Assembly (NCBI GenBank): GCA_026708185.1
Contig: JAPOVK010000017.1
Coordinates: 124,001-188,000, forward strand
DNA from: Gammaproteobacteria bacterium
Lineage (GTDB): Bacteria; Pseudomonadota; Gammaproteobacteria; Pseudomonadales; Azotimanducaceae
Direction of reading: 5' to 3'
DNA: 64,000 bases
Shown here piece after piece: positions 1 through 8,900 of this stretch; the first letter of the stretch is position 1, and the number at the start of each line of letters is the position of its first letter. Under the pieces are notes generated by a model. That model was given only the letters and a program-made list of their open reading frames with translations, was not told where the DNA came from and made no database searches. Made by a program: the position numbers and the translations under genes.

Positions 1-43
1 AGCGCCGCCGAGGCCGGCGACGCCGCGCTGGCAACCCGGCGAA

Positions 44-67
44 AGTTGACTGACGCGTCAGTCAACT
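44..67. promoter_or_regulatory. 24-bp perfect palindrome A (operator or parS-like)
   Basis: A perfect 24-bp inverted repeat with no spacer, centred on ACGCGT; its 18-bp core is TGACTGACGCGTCAGTCA. The same 18-bp core recurs at 13559-13576. Uninterrupted palindromes of this size and shape are typical either of TetR-family operators or of parS-type partition sites. A ParB-like gene (489) and a TetR gene (1799-2458) are both close, so either reading is possible. The site lies at the edge of a gene-poor leader, and the gene it would control may be to the left of the window. Confidence 0.6.
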
Positions 68-157
68 CTGCGGCGGACCGCGGGGTGGCGCAGCCGCGCC
101 TGAGGTCGGACACGCCGAGGTTCGCCGCCCTAGGCGAGATGCGGAGCCGCGCCCAGG

Positions 158-183
158 CGCATGTCGTGCATGCACGACATGCG
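158..183. promoter_or_regulatory. 26-bp perfect palindrome B (operator or parS-like)
   Basis: A perfect 26-bp inverted repeat centred on GCATGC; its 18-bp core TGTCGTGCATGCACGACA recurs exactly at 13541-13558. It lies 306 bp upstream of the parB-like start codon. The flanking 1-488 interval contains no convincing gene; reading frames through it have the Arg/Pro/Ala-rich composition of shadow frames. A somewhat AT-richer patch (about 195-240) could hold a promoter. Confidence 0.6.
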
Positions 184-488
184 GTCAGAATCCAGACGTG
201 GATGTACGATCTACTCTTTGTTTTTATTCGGGATTCATCCGGATTCCCCCAGTCCCAACATCCGCGGGGCGGAACGATCGTCGCGGAAATCCCGTTCCTG
301 ATCCGCGCGGTCAGGGGTCTCTCGCGTAGCGCTCCGGCGTCGCGGCGCGACCGGGGATGGTGCGCCCCCGGGGCGGACGGCGATGATATGATCGGCAGTC
401 GCGATACGACCGTGGCACTCCGTCGGCGTCCATTGCCGCCCGTGGAGGAACGGATCGAGCCAGTGCGACGCCAGAGGAGGACTTCGCG

Positions 489-1622
489 GTGACCACAGAC
501 GACGAACGATCAACGGATCCCGAGGCCGGCGGCGACCCCGCGGACGTGGTGCGCGTCGTCGCCTTCGATCCGGACGACGTGCGTCCGTGGCGCTACCACA
601 ACCGCGCCGGGTCGGGGATGGACGACGAGTCGCTGGACGCCCTGGCGGCCTCGATCCGGCGCGACGGCCAGCAGCAACTCGGACTCGCGCGGCGACTGCC
701 CGGCGGGGATACGCATGCCGTCGAGGCCGTTTTCGGCGTCCGCCGCCTTGAAGCCTGTCGACGCGCGGACGTGCCGTGGCGGGCGGAGGTTCTCGACGCG
801 TCCACGCCGGACTCCGTTTGCGCCGTCCTCATGCACGGGGAGAACGAGTGGTCCGAGGGCGTCTCTCCCCTGGAAAACGCGTTCCAATGGAAGGAGATGC
901 TTGACGTCGGCGTCTTCGCGAACCAGTCGGCGCTTGCGGTCGATCTGGGCTGCCACCGAGGCACTGTGTCCAGGGCGATCCGGACCGTGACCGCGCTGTT
1001 CGACGAAGAGTGGCTCGAGCGCCTCGTGCGGCCGGTGATGCACGAGTTCACGGGCCGCTCCGCCGACCGGCTCGCCGACGCGTGTGCCGATGCGGAGCAG
1101 CGGCGCCGCGCGCGGCGCCGCGCGCGGGACCTCGTGCCGGGCGAGATCCCGGCGCAAGCACTGTACGGCGCCCTTTTCGGCGATGACCCCGTGCGGCGCA
1201 ACCGGGAAACCGTCTTCCTTCGCCGCAAGGGCCGCGCCGGGGGCGGGGTCGTCGCCGCCAAGATCGAGCGTGACGGCGGCGGCGGCTTCAACGTGAGCGT
1301 CCGGCCGCACGACCAGTCCGCCGCCGAGCTCGCGGAACTCGCCGAGCAGGTGGAGGCGCTCCTCGCGGCCGAGACCGCAGCGGCAGCCGGCGTGCGGCTC
1401 GGTCGCCGGCTGGTCGCCTCGCTGTCGCCGGAGGAGGCCAAGAACGCCGACCGCGCCTGGCTGGAGGGCTGCATATGGTCCGCGGCCCGCGCCAGCGGCC
1501 TGGAGTGGGACCGTTGGCGGTGCGCCGCCGTTGCCGACGTCCTGCGCTCGCAGACGGACGGCTGGGAACACGCGGTGACGCGGGCGGTCGGTGGCGCGAA
1601 CGCCGACGCGACCGGCCGCTGA
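489..1622 (+). CDS. ParB/RepB-like partition (Spo0J-family) protein
   Basis: A 377-residue DNA-binding protein of the ParB/ParB-like nuclease family. After an acidic N-terminus it shows the family's N-terminal domain (about residues 20-115): a segment like LAASIRRDGQQQ, then GVRRLEACRRA, the position normally occupied by the GERR box. A helix-turn-helix region follows (SALAVDLGCHRGTVSRAI, about 150-170). The C-terminal half is Arg/Ala-rich and not recognisable. ParB proteins normally bind parS sites and work with a ParA ATPase; no parA is in the window, though it could lie elsewhere. The GTG start is chosen because a strong AGAGGAGG Shine-Dalgarno ends 8 bases before it. The nearby palindromes are candidate targets. 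Function beyond the family is inferred; it could be a plasmid- or element-borne ParB. Confidence 0.8.
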   Translation: MTTDDERSTDPEAGGDPADVVRVVAFDPDDVRPWRYHNRAGSGMDDESLDALAASIRRDGQQQLGLARRLPGGDTHAVEAVFGVRRLEACRRADVPWRAEVLDASTPDSVCAVLMHGENEWSEGVSPLENAFQWKEMLDVGVFANQSALAVDLGCHRGTVSRAIRTVTALFDEEWLERLVRPVMHEFTGRSADRLADACADAEQRRRARRRARDLVPGEIPAQALYGALFGDDPVRRNRETVFLRRKGRAGGGVVAAKIERDGGGGFNVSVRPHDQSAAELAELAEQVEALLAAETAAAAGVRLGRRLVASLSPEEAKNADRAWLEGCIWSAARASGLEWDRWRCAAVADVLRSQTDGWEHAVTRAVGGANADATGR

Positions 1623-1798
1623 CCCGGGCGCGGACTGCGTCGCCGGGTCCCGGCGCCGCGGCTTTCTTCGCGCGCGTTTCGCGCGGGTCGGACGTTGACT
1701 CGCCGGACCAGGACTGGTCGACCGGCTCGTCAGTCGGGCCGGGTCGGCGCAGGGGATGGCCAGGAGGTCGGTTGGTCCGCCCGGGCGACCAGGTTCCG

Positions 1799-2458
1799 TC
1801 AGGCGGATCCGCCAAGGGCCGCTTCGACGAGCGTGCCGAAATCGGCCAGCGGAGCCCGGATGTCCAACCGGGGGTCGATGGAACGGGTGGCGAGCAGGCC
1901 GGAGACGGTGGACGCGATCACCCGCGGCAGGTTCTCGCCGTAGCGGGCGGATGCGTTGCCGTCCGTCCGCCGGTCGCCGATCCAGCGGCGCCAGACGTCG
2001 ACCAGCCGGCCGTCCACGACTCGGGCGGCCTCGAGCATCCGCGCGGGCTCGTCCGCGTCGGCGCGCGGGTGGGTACCGCGCAACGACGACAGGATCGCGT
2101 CGATCTCCGGGTTTCGCCGAAGGTACTCGAGTTCGCGGTCGACAACGTCGATGAAGGACGCCTCGGGCGTAGCCGCGAATCGGGCGACGTCGCCGTGGAA
2201 CTCCTCCGAAGCGTGCTGCGCGACGGCCAGGTAGAGGCCGGTCTTGCTCTCGAAGTGGAAGTAGACCGTGCCGTTCGCCACCCCGGCAACTTCGCTCACC
2301 CTGTGCATGGATGCCTTGTCGAAGCCGTGGTGCGCGAACTCGGAGATGGCGGCGCGCACGATCTTGCGCCGCGTCGCCGCGATGCGTTCGCGCCGAGAAC
2401 CTCGTCCCGTGTTCGTTGTCCGCCCCTTTGCCCGGGACGCCTCGTTCCCCGCTTGCAT
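1799..2458 (-). CDS. TetR/AcrR family transcriptional regulator
   Basis: A 219-residue one-component regulator. Residues ~25-75 form a classic TetR helix-turn-helix (RRKIVRAAISEFAHHGFDKA, then VSEVAGVANGTVYFHF and ESKTGLYLAV). The remaining ~140 residues are the all-helical ligand-binding domain, whose ligand cannot be read from sequence. It is transcribed away from the histidine kinase at 2781, and the two share a 320-bp divergent intergenic region (2459-2780) that I could not resolve into operators. The gene ends 177 bp from the convergent parB-like gene. The palindrome at 44-67 has the form of a TetR operator, but nothing ties it to this protein. The start is the first ATG of the frame with conserved composition; an in-frame later start is possible. 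Confidence 0.9.
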   Translation of the reverse strand: MQAGNEASRAKGRTTNTGRGSRRERIAATRRKIVRAAISEFAHHGFDKASMHRVSEVAGVANGTVYFHFESKTGLYLAVAQHASEEFHGDVARFAATPEASFIDVVDRELEYLRRNPEIDAILSSLRGTHPRADADEPARMLEAARVVDGRLVDVWRRWIGDRRTDGNASARYGENLPRVIASTVSGLLATRSIDPRLDIRAPLADFGTLVEAALGGSA

Positions 2459-2780
2459 CCTCCCCTCGAAAGCCGCGACCCGGACGCGACCCCTCTACAG
2501 TCCCCAATCCCGTCTCGCAGCATAGCAACTGAATCGTGAAATAGGTGTCGACGAATTGGCGGATTGGGGGGAATTAGCGTGAACACGCGTCCGTCGGCCT
2601 GGCGCCGAAGGGAGCGCCCGTGGAAATCCGCCGACGCAGCTCTTGGTGTCTTCCGTGTGACCTCAGCCTCCGTTTTCGTTGCCGCGGCATGAATCCCCGC
2701 GTCCTTTCCGCTAGGATTCGAGATTGGCCGCCCGCCTTGTTGTGGCGGGGAGCGAGTGAACGGCACCGGGGGAGACCGAC

Positions 2781-5186
2781 GTGGATGAAGCGCACGTACT
2801 CGCGCGCGAGAACGACGCGCTGAGGGAGCGCATCGCGACGCTCTGCGCCGCCATGCTCCGCATCACAGCGACGCTCGACCTGAGAACGGTCCTGCAGGAG
2901 GTCGTGGACAGCGCCCGCGCCCTCTCGCATGCGGGTTCCGGCGTCATTGCGACCATCGATGCCCGCGGCCGGCCCGACAACCTGGTGGTCTCGGGGATCA
3001 CCCCCGAAGAGCGTGGGCGGATGATCGCCTGGGCCGACGGTCCGCGCCTGTTCGAGCACTTCAACAACCTGCCGGGGCCGTTGCGTGTCGACGACCTGCC
3101 GGCGCACGTGCGATCGCTCGGATTCTCCACCGACCTCATGACCTCGCGCACCTTGCAGGCCGTGCCGCTGCGCCACCGGGGACTGTCCGTGGGGAGTTTC
3201 TTCCTGGCGGAGAAGGAAGGCGCACCGTCGTTCACCGACGAGGACGAGGAGGTACTGGTGCTCTTCGCCGCCCAGGCGGCCGCCGTCGTGGCGAACGCGC
3301 GCACGCACCGGGACGAACGGCGCGCGCGGGCGGATCTCGAGGCGCTGATCGAGACCAGTCCGGTCGGCGTCGTGGTGTTCGACATCGAGACCGGTCGACC
3401 GGTGACCTTCAATCGGGAGGCGGCGCGCATGGTCCAGGGTCTGGCGACGCCGGGGCAGCCGCTCGAGTCGCTCCTCGACAGGATCACCTGCACGAGAGCC
3501 GACGGGCGCGAGACCGCATTCGACGAGTTCCCCATCGCGCAGTCGCTCAGTTCGGGAGAGACCGTGCGCGCCGAGGAGATCGTGCTCTCCGCGCCCGACG
3601 GCAGGAGCATCAGCGCCCTCGTGAACGCTACGCCCATCCGCAGCGACGACGGCACGGTGGTTTCCTATGTGGCCACCATGCAGGATCTGGCGCCGCTCGA
3701 GGAACTCGAGCGCCAGCGCGCCGAGTTCCTGAGCCTCGTAGGCCACGAGCTCCGCGCGCCGCTCAGCGCGATCAAGGGCAGCGCCACGACCGTGCTCGAC
3801 CCCGGAGCGCATCTCGACCCCGTCGAAATGCGGGAGTTCTTCCGCGTGGTCGACCAGCAGGCCGACCACATGCGCACGCTCATCGCGGATCTGCTCGACG
3901 CGGGGAGGATCGAAGCGGGCACCCTGTCCGTCGCACCGGAGCCGATCGCGGTGGCGAGCCTCGTCGACCGTGCCCGAAGGACGTTCCTCAACGCCGGGAG
4001 CCGTCACACCGTTCGGATCGAGCTCCCTCCTGACGTCCCGCCGGTCCTCGCCGACACGAACCGCGTGATCCAGGTGCTCAACAATCTGCTGGCGAACGCC
4101 GCCCGGCACGCGCCGGCGTCCTCATCCATTGCCATCGGGGCCGAGGCGCGCGGCGACATGGTCGCCATCTCGGTGACGGACCGGGGCGACGGCCTGTCGC
4201 CCGATCGGCTGGCGCAGCTGTTCCGCAAGCAGGCGGGGGGGCCGGACGGACCCCCGGGCGGCCTCGGCCTCGCGATCTGCAAAGGGCTCGTGGAGGCCCA
4301 CGGCGGTCGCATACGGGCCGAAAGCGACGGCTTCGGCACGGGAACGCGCATCACGTTCACGCTCCCTGTCGCAGGGACCGCCGCACGGGAAGGCGGCGCC
4401 GCCGCCGGGCGGTCCGCTCCCCGCCGACGGCGCCCCGAACGGATCCTCGTCGTCGACGACGATCCACGGACGCTGCGCTTCGTACGCAACGCGCTGACCG
4501 CCGCCGGCTACGCCCCGGTCGTCACCGCCAATCCGGCGGAGATTCCGGACCTCGTCCGCACGGAGCGGCCGCGGCTGGTGCTGCTGGACCTGCTCTTCCC
4601 GGACGCCGACGGGATCGAACTCATGACAAGCCTGCCGGAGCTCGCCGAGCTGCCCGTCATCTTCGTCTCGGCCTACGGCCGGGACGAGACCATCGCGCGC
4701 GCTCTTGAGGCGGGGGCCGCCGACTACATCGTCAAGCCCTTCTCGGCGACCGAACTCGTTGCGCGGGTCCGTGCCACCCTGCGGCGGCAAGGCGGCCTGG
4801 ACAGTTTCCAGTTGCGCGATCTCGTCATCCGCTACGAAGAGCGCCGCGCGCTCCTTGCCGGGGCACCACTGGCGCTGACGGCGACGGAATACGAGCTGCT
4901 CCGCGTACTGTCGCTGATGGCCGGGAGGGTCGCCTCCTACGACGAACTACGACGCCGCGTCTGGGCGGGGCGGGACAATGCGAACAACTCCGTGCGGACG
5001 TTCGTCAGGAAGCTGCGCGGAAAGCTCGGCGACGATCCCGCGGACCCCGTCTACATCCAGAACGAACGCGGCGTCGGCTACCGGATGCCGATGCCCGACG
5101 GGACCCGCCCCGCCGTCGAGGGGCTGGCCGAGACCTGGGATGCCGGGGAAGGTGCTGACGAGCACGCCGCGCCACCGACCGGGTGA
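2781..5186 (+). CDS. Hybrid histidine kinase fused to response regulator with OmpR-type DNA-binding domain
   Basis: An 801-residue soluble protein with a complete two-component pathway in one chain. Order: a short coiled start, a GAF-like sensor (about 20-175), a PAS-like domain (about 185-310), HisKA with the phospho-acceptor His in FLSLVGHELRAPLSAIKG (about 320), HATPase_c with N box (NNLLANAARHAP) and G boxes (DRGDGLS, GGLGLAICKGLVEAHGG), a receiver (VVDDDPRTLR to YIVKPFSA, acceptor Asp in LVLLDLLFPD), and a C-terminal winged helix of the OmpR/PhoB type (LTATEYELLRVLS to NERGVGYRM). There are no membrane segments, so the signal is probably cytoplasmic. The GTG start has GGGGGAG seven bases upstream. 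Kinase-receiver-wHTH fusions exist but are much rarer than split systems. Target genes are unknown; the adjacent giant autotransporter is a possible target (inference). Confidence 0.92.
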   Translation: MDEAHVLARENDALRERIATLCAAMLRITATLDLRTVLQEVVDSARALSHAGSGVIATIDARGRPDNLVVSGITPEERGRMIAWADGPRLFEHFNNLPGPLRVDDLPAHVRSLGFSTDLMTSRTLQAVPLRHRGLSVGSFFLAEKEGAPSFTDEDEEVLVLFAAQAAAVVANARTHRDERRARADLEALIETSPVGVVVFDIETGRPVTFNREAARMVQGLATPGQPLESLLDRITCTRADGRETAFDEFPIAQSLSSGETVRAEEIVLSAPDGRSISALVNATPIRSDDGTVVSYVATMQDLAPLEELERQRAEFLSLVGHELRAPLSAIKGSATTVLDPGAHLDPVEMREFFRVVDQQADHMRTLIADLLDAGRIEAGTLSVAPEPIAVASLVDRARRTFLNAGSRHTVRIELPPDVPPVLADTNRVIQVLNNLLANAARHAPASSSIAIGAEARGDMVAISVTDRGDGLSPDRLAQLFRKQAGGPDGPPGGLGLAICKGLVEAHGGRIRAESDGFGTGTRITFTLPVAGTAAREGGAAAGRSAPRRRRPERILVVDDDPRTLRFVRNALTAAGYAPVVTANPAEIPDLVRTERPRLVLLDLLFPDADGIELMTSLPELAELPVIFVSAYGRDETIARALEAGAADYIVKPFSATELVARVRATLRRQGGLDSFQLRDLVIRYEERRALLAGAPLALTATEYELLRVLSLMAGRVASYDELRRRVWAGRDNANNSVRTFVRKLRGKLGDDPADPVYIQNERGVGYRMPMPDGTRPAVEGLAETWDAGEGADEHAAPPTG

Positions 5187-5919
5187 CGTCTCGCGGCTAC
5201 CCTGGTCTGGGTCCCTCCGAGCAGTGTGCCGAGTTGCGTGCACAGGAAGGTGGTCATGGTGCGCTTCTTCAAGTCGCCACAACCATCAGGAGCACACGAC
5301 GATGACCACCGGCAGCAAGCGCAAATCCGCAGTCGTAGAACTGAAAGGCATTTCGAGGACGATGGGGATCGGCTCGGGTACCGCGCCGACCGGCGATTGG
5401 CGGGACGTCGAGGCACCGGCCTCAGTCCGTGCGATCCTTCAGCCCCGAATCGGTGTCTCCCCCGAAAATGACGCCGGGCGAGGCGGCTCCCTGCTGGAAA
5501 AGGATTGCCCGGCTCGGTTCCGTTGCCGGAGCCAAGCGCCGCCGCCCGACCGGGTCGGTCAGTCAGTCGGAGCGCCCGTTGACCGTCTCGGGCCGTCGCT
5601 CGGGATTCGAAGGGCCACGGCACATGCCTGATACCAAAGAGGGCCTTCCTGCCTGTCGACAGCCACGGTTGGACGATGGACGCGTGACTGGCCAAGCGAA
5701 GCGAACGAGGCCAAGCACCGACATCTCGGACCCATGCGGCGTGGTTTCATCCTCGACAATGACTGACCAAGTTGAACTCGGTCGCCACGATTGGCTAGGC
5801 GGATGGCAGAAAGAAGGCGGCTCGTGAACTAGAACCTGTCCTCGACAAGCGGGGCGGAAGCCCCAGCGGACCTGCGGGGTGGTGGCGGCGCACTTGCCGA
5901 CGGCCAGAACTCCGCGGAC
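5187..5919. other. Gene-poor interval upstream of the autotransporter
   Basis: A 733-bp interval with no convincing conserved gene. The only candidate is the short frame at 5302-5631, annotated separately. The rest (5632-5919) has stops in all frames at short intervals and no recognisable motif. The promoter of the downstream 6.5-kb gene must lie here, but no clear -35/-10 pair can be singled out. Confidence 0.5.
5302..5631 (+). CDS. Hypothetical 109-residue protein, doubtful
   Basis: A short frame starting with ATG, eight bases after a good Shine-Dalgarno (CAGGAG, 5288-5293). The first ~50 residues (MTTGSKRKSAVVELKG, then ISRTMGIGSG) have normal composition. The last ~40 become Pro/Arg-rich like a shadow frame, suggesting either a short real peptide or a gene truncated by a frameshift around residue 60. 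No family recognised. It lies between the sensor kinase and the autotransporter, and could simply be chance open frame in GC-rich DNA. Confidence 0.3.
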   Translation: MTTGSKRKSAVVELKGISRTMGIGSGTAPTGDWRDVEAPASVRAILQPRIGVSPENDAGRGGSLLEKDCPARFRCRSQAPPPDRVGQSVGAPVDRLGPSLGIRRATAHA

Positions 5920-5964
5920 GTGTTATGTTCGCCCGCAGTCAAGATAGCCAGGCGGGGGATTCGC

Positions 5965-8900
5965 ATGGGTGAGGGGCGCGCGCCGTCCGGCACAGGAACG
6001 AGGCCAACTTCACGCGGTCCGTTTGCATCAACGTGCATGCGAGCGCTGCGAATGCCTGCCTTCGGAGCGGTGTGGGTTGCCATCGCCGGAGCGCCGGCTC
6101 TGGCGGCCGAAGTGGAACGCGTCGAGATCGCGTCCAAACCGGAACGGGCGGGCACCTACGCGATCGGGCAGCGGATCGAGGTCGACGTCATCTTCGACGA
6201 GGCCGTCGACGTCGGAGGGGAGCCGACCCTGACCTTGGATGTTGGCGGCACGTCGGCGACGGCGCGACTCGATGCCCGTGCGAGCATCGGCACCCGGGTC
6301 CGTTTCGGCTACGCCGTGGTCGACGGCGACAGCGACACGGACGGCGTCTCGATCCCCGCGCAGTCGATCGCGGGCGGCACCGTCGAGGATCGGGACGGCG
6401 AACCGGCGGACGTCGCGTTGCCCGGACTCGAGGACCAGGACGGTCATCGTGTGGACGGAGTCGTCGAGCCCGCGAGCGTTGCCATTGTCTCCGATGCCGG
6501 CGACGACAACGTCTACTCGGCGGGGGAGGCCATCGAACTGGCGGTGACGTTCCAGGAGGATGTGCGCGTGCAGGGCGCCCCTCTTCTTGCGATCCTGCTC
6601 GGGCCCGCATCGTCCCTGAAGGTGCCTCGCCACGCCGCCCTGGTTCGGCAGACCGCAAGGCAGCTGAGGTTCGCCTACCGGGTCCAAAGCGGCGACCTTG
6701 ACCCGGACGGCATCAGTGTCGGCGAGAACTCGCTCGAGGGTCGGCCGGTGGAGGACGTCGCCGGCAACCGGATGCGCACGCTTGCGCTTGCGGACGTTGC
6801 CGAGCACCAGGTGGACGGGATCGAACCCGAACTGTCGAGCATCCGCATCACGTCCGACCCCGGGTCGGACGCGACCTACGGTCTCGGCGACGCCATCGAG
6901 CTGTCGGTGACCTTCAGCGAGGTCGTGTTCGGGGGGGATCTGGACAGCCTCGGTCTCGCGCTGGAGATCGGCGGACGGAGCCGCATCGCCAGCCTGGTCG
7001 ACGGCAGCGGGACGCTGACGTTCCGGTTCCGCTACACGGTCCGGGAAGAGGACCGCGACGACGACGGCATCAGCGTGTCGCCCCGGGCCCTGCAATGCGA
7101 CAGCGCGAACTGCGTATGGGACCTCGCCGGCAACCCGCTCGCGCGGCCCTTCGCGGGGATTCCGTCGCAGCCAGGGCATCGCGTCGACGGCACGGCGCCC
7201 CCGCGGACCAGGGTCGACGGGGTGGCCATCACGTCGGACGCCGGGACGGACCAAACGTACGGGCTCGGCGACGTGGTCGAGGTGACGGTCGAGTTCTCGG
7301 GCGCGGTGCACGTGACGGGCAATCCGGTGGTCACGCTGAGCGTGGGGGCCAACTCGCGGCAGGCGGCATTCGCGGAGGGGAGCGGCACGTCGCGGCTGGC
7401 ATTCCGCTATGTCGTTCAGGACGGGGACCTGGACGAGGACGGCATCAGCATCGCTTCCGACGCACTCACGGAGGGCGTGATCGAGGACGCGGACGGGAAC
7501 CGGGCGGACCGGCGCTTCGAAGCGCTCGGGCCGCAGCCCGCGCACCGCGTCGACGGCGCGGCGCCGCCGCGGACCAGGGTGGACGCGGTGGCCATCACGT
7601 CGGACGCGGGGGCGGACGGCACCTACGAACTCGGCGACCGCGTCGAAGTGAAGGTCGCGTTCTCGGACGTCGTGCACGTGACGGGGGCGCCTGTGGTGAC
7701 GCTGAGCATCGGGGCCAACTCGCGGCAGGCGGCGTTCGCATCGGGCAGCGGCACGCCGGAGTTGACGTTCCACTACGCGGTCCAGGACGGGGATCTGGAC
7801 GAGGACGGGATCAGCATCGCTGCAAACGCCCTCACCGGCGGCGTCATCGCGGATGTCGACGGCAATCCCGCGGACCGCGCGTTCGCGGCGCTGGCGCCGC
7901 AGCCCGCGCACCGCGTCGACGGAGTGGCGCCCGAAGGCATCGGGGTCGAAGCGCTGGCCATCACCTCGGACGCCGGGGCGGACCGCACGTACCGGGTTGG
8001 CGATGTGGTCGAGGTCACGGTGGAGTTCTCGGACGCCGTGCACGTGACGGGCGATCCGGTGGTGACGCTGAGCGTCGGCGCCCACTCGCGCCCGGCGGCG
8101 TTCGCGGCGGGGAGCGGCACCCGGCGGCTTGCGTTCCGCTACACGGTGCGATCCGGCGATGCCGACGAGGACGGCATCAGCATCGCCGCCGACGCCGTCA
8201 CGGGCGGCACCATAGCGGACGCCGACGGTCGCCCGGCGGACCGGACCTCGAGGGCGCTGGCGCCGCAGGACGGACACCGGGTCGACGCGCTGCCGCCGAC
8301 CGTGGTCGCGGTGGCCATCACGTCGGACGCGGGGGCGGCCAGGTCCTACGGACCCGGCGACGTGGTCGAAGTGACGGTCGGGTTCTCGGACGTCGTGCAC
8401 GTGACGGGCGACCCGATGGTGAGGCTCAACGTCGGTGCCACCGCGCGGCAGGCGGCCTTCGCGTGGGGGAGCGGCACGAGGGAACTGGCGTTCCGCTACA
8501 CGGTGCAGTACGGCGACGCCGACGAGGACGGCATCAGCATCGCCGCCGACGCGTTGACGGGCGGCATGATCGAGGATGGCGCCGGCAACCCGGCCGACCG
8601 CGCGTTCGAGGCGCTTGGGCCGCAGCCCGCGCACCGCGTCGACGCCGTCCTCGAAACCACGGTCGACGCCGTGAGGATCACATCGGACCCCGGGCCGGGG
8701 CGCACCTATGGAGCCGGCGACGACGTCGAGGTGACGGTGGAGTTCTCGGACGTCGTGCACGTGACGGGCGATCCGGTGGTGACGCTGAGCGTCGGTGCCC
8801 ACTCGCGACCGGCGGCGTTCGCGTCGGGGAGCGGCACGCGGCGGCTGGCGTTCCGCTACACGGTGCAGACCGGGGACTCGGACGACGACGGCATCAGCAT

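Noticed and set aside
510-2528. A 672-codon minus frame across the parB-like and TetR genes
   Set aside because: Overlaps two well-supported genes on other frames and shows no domain.
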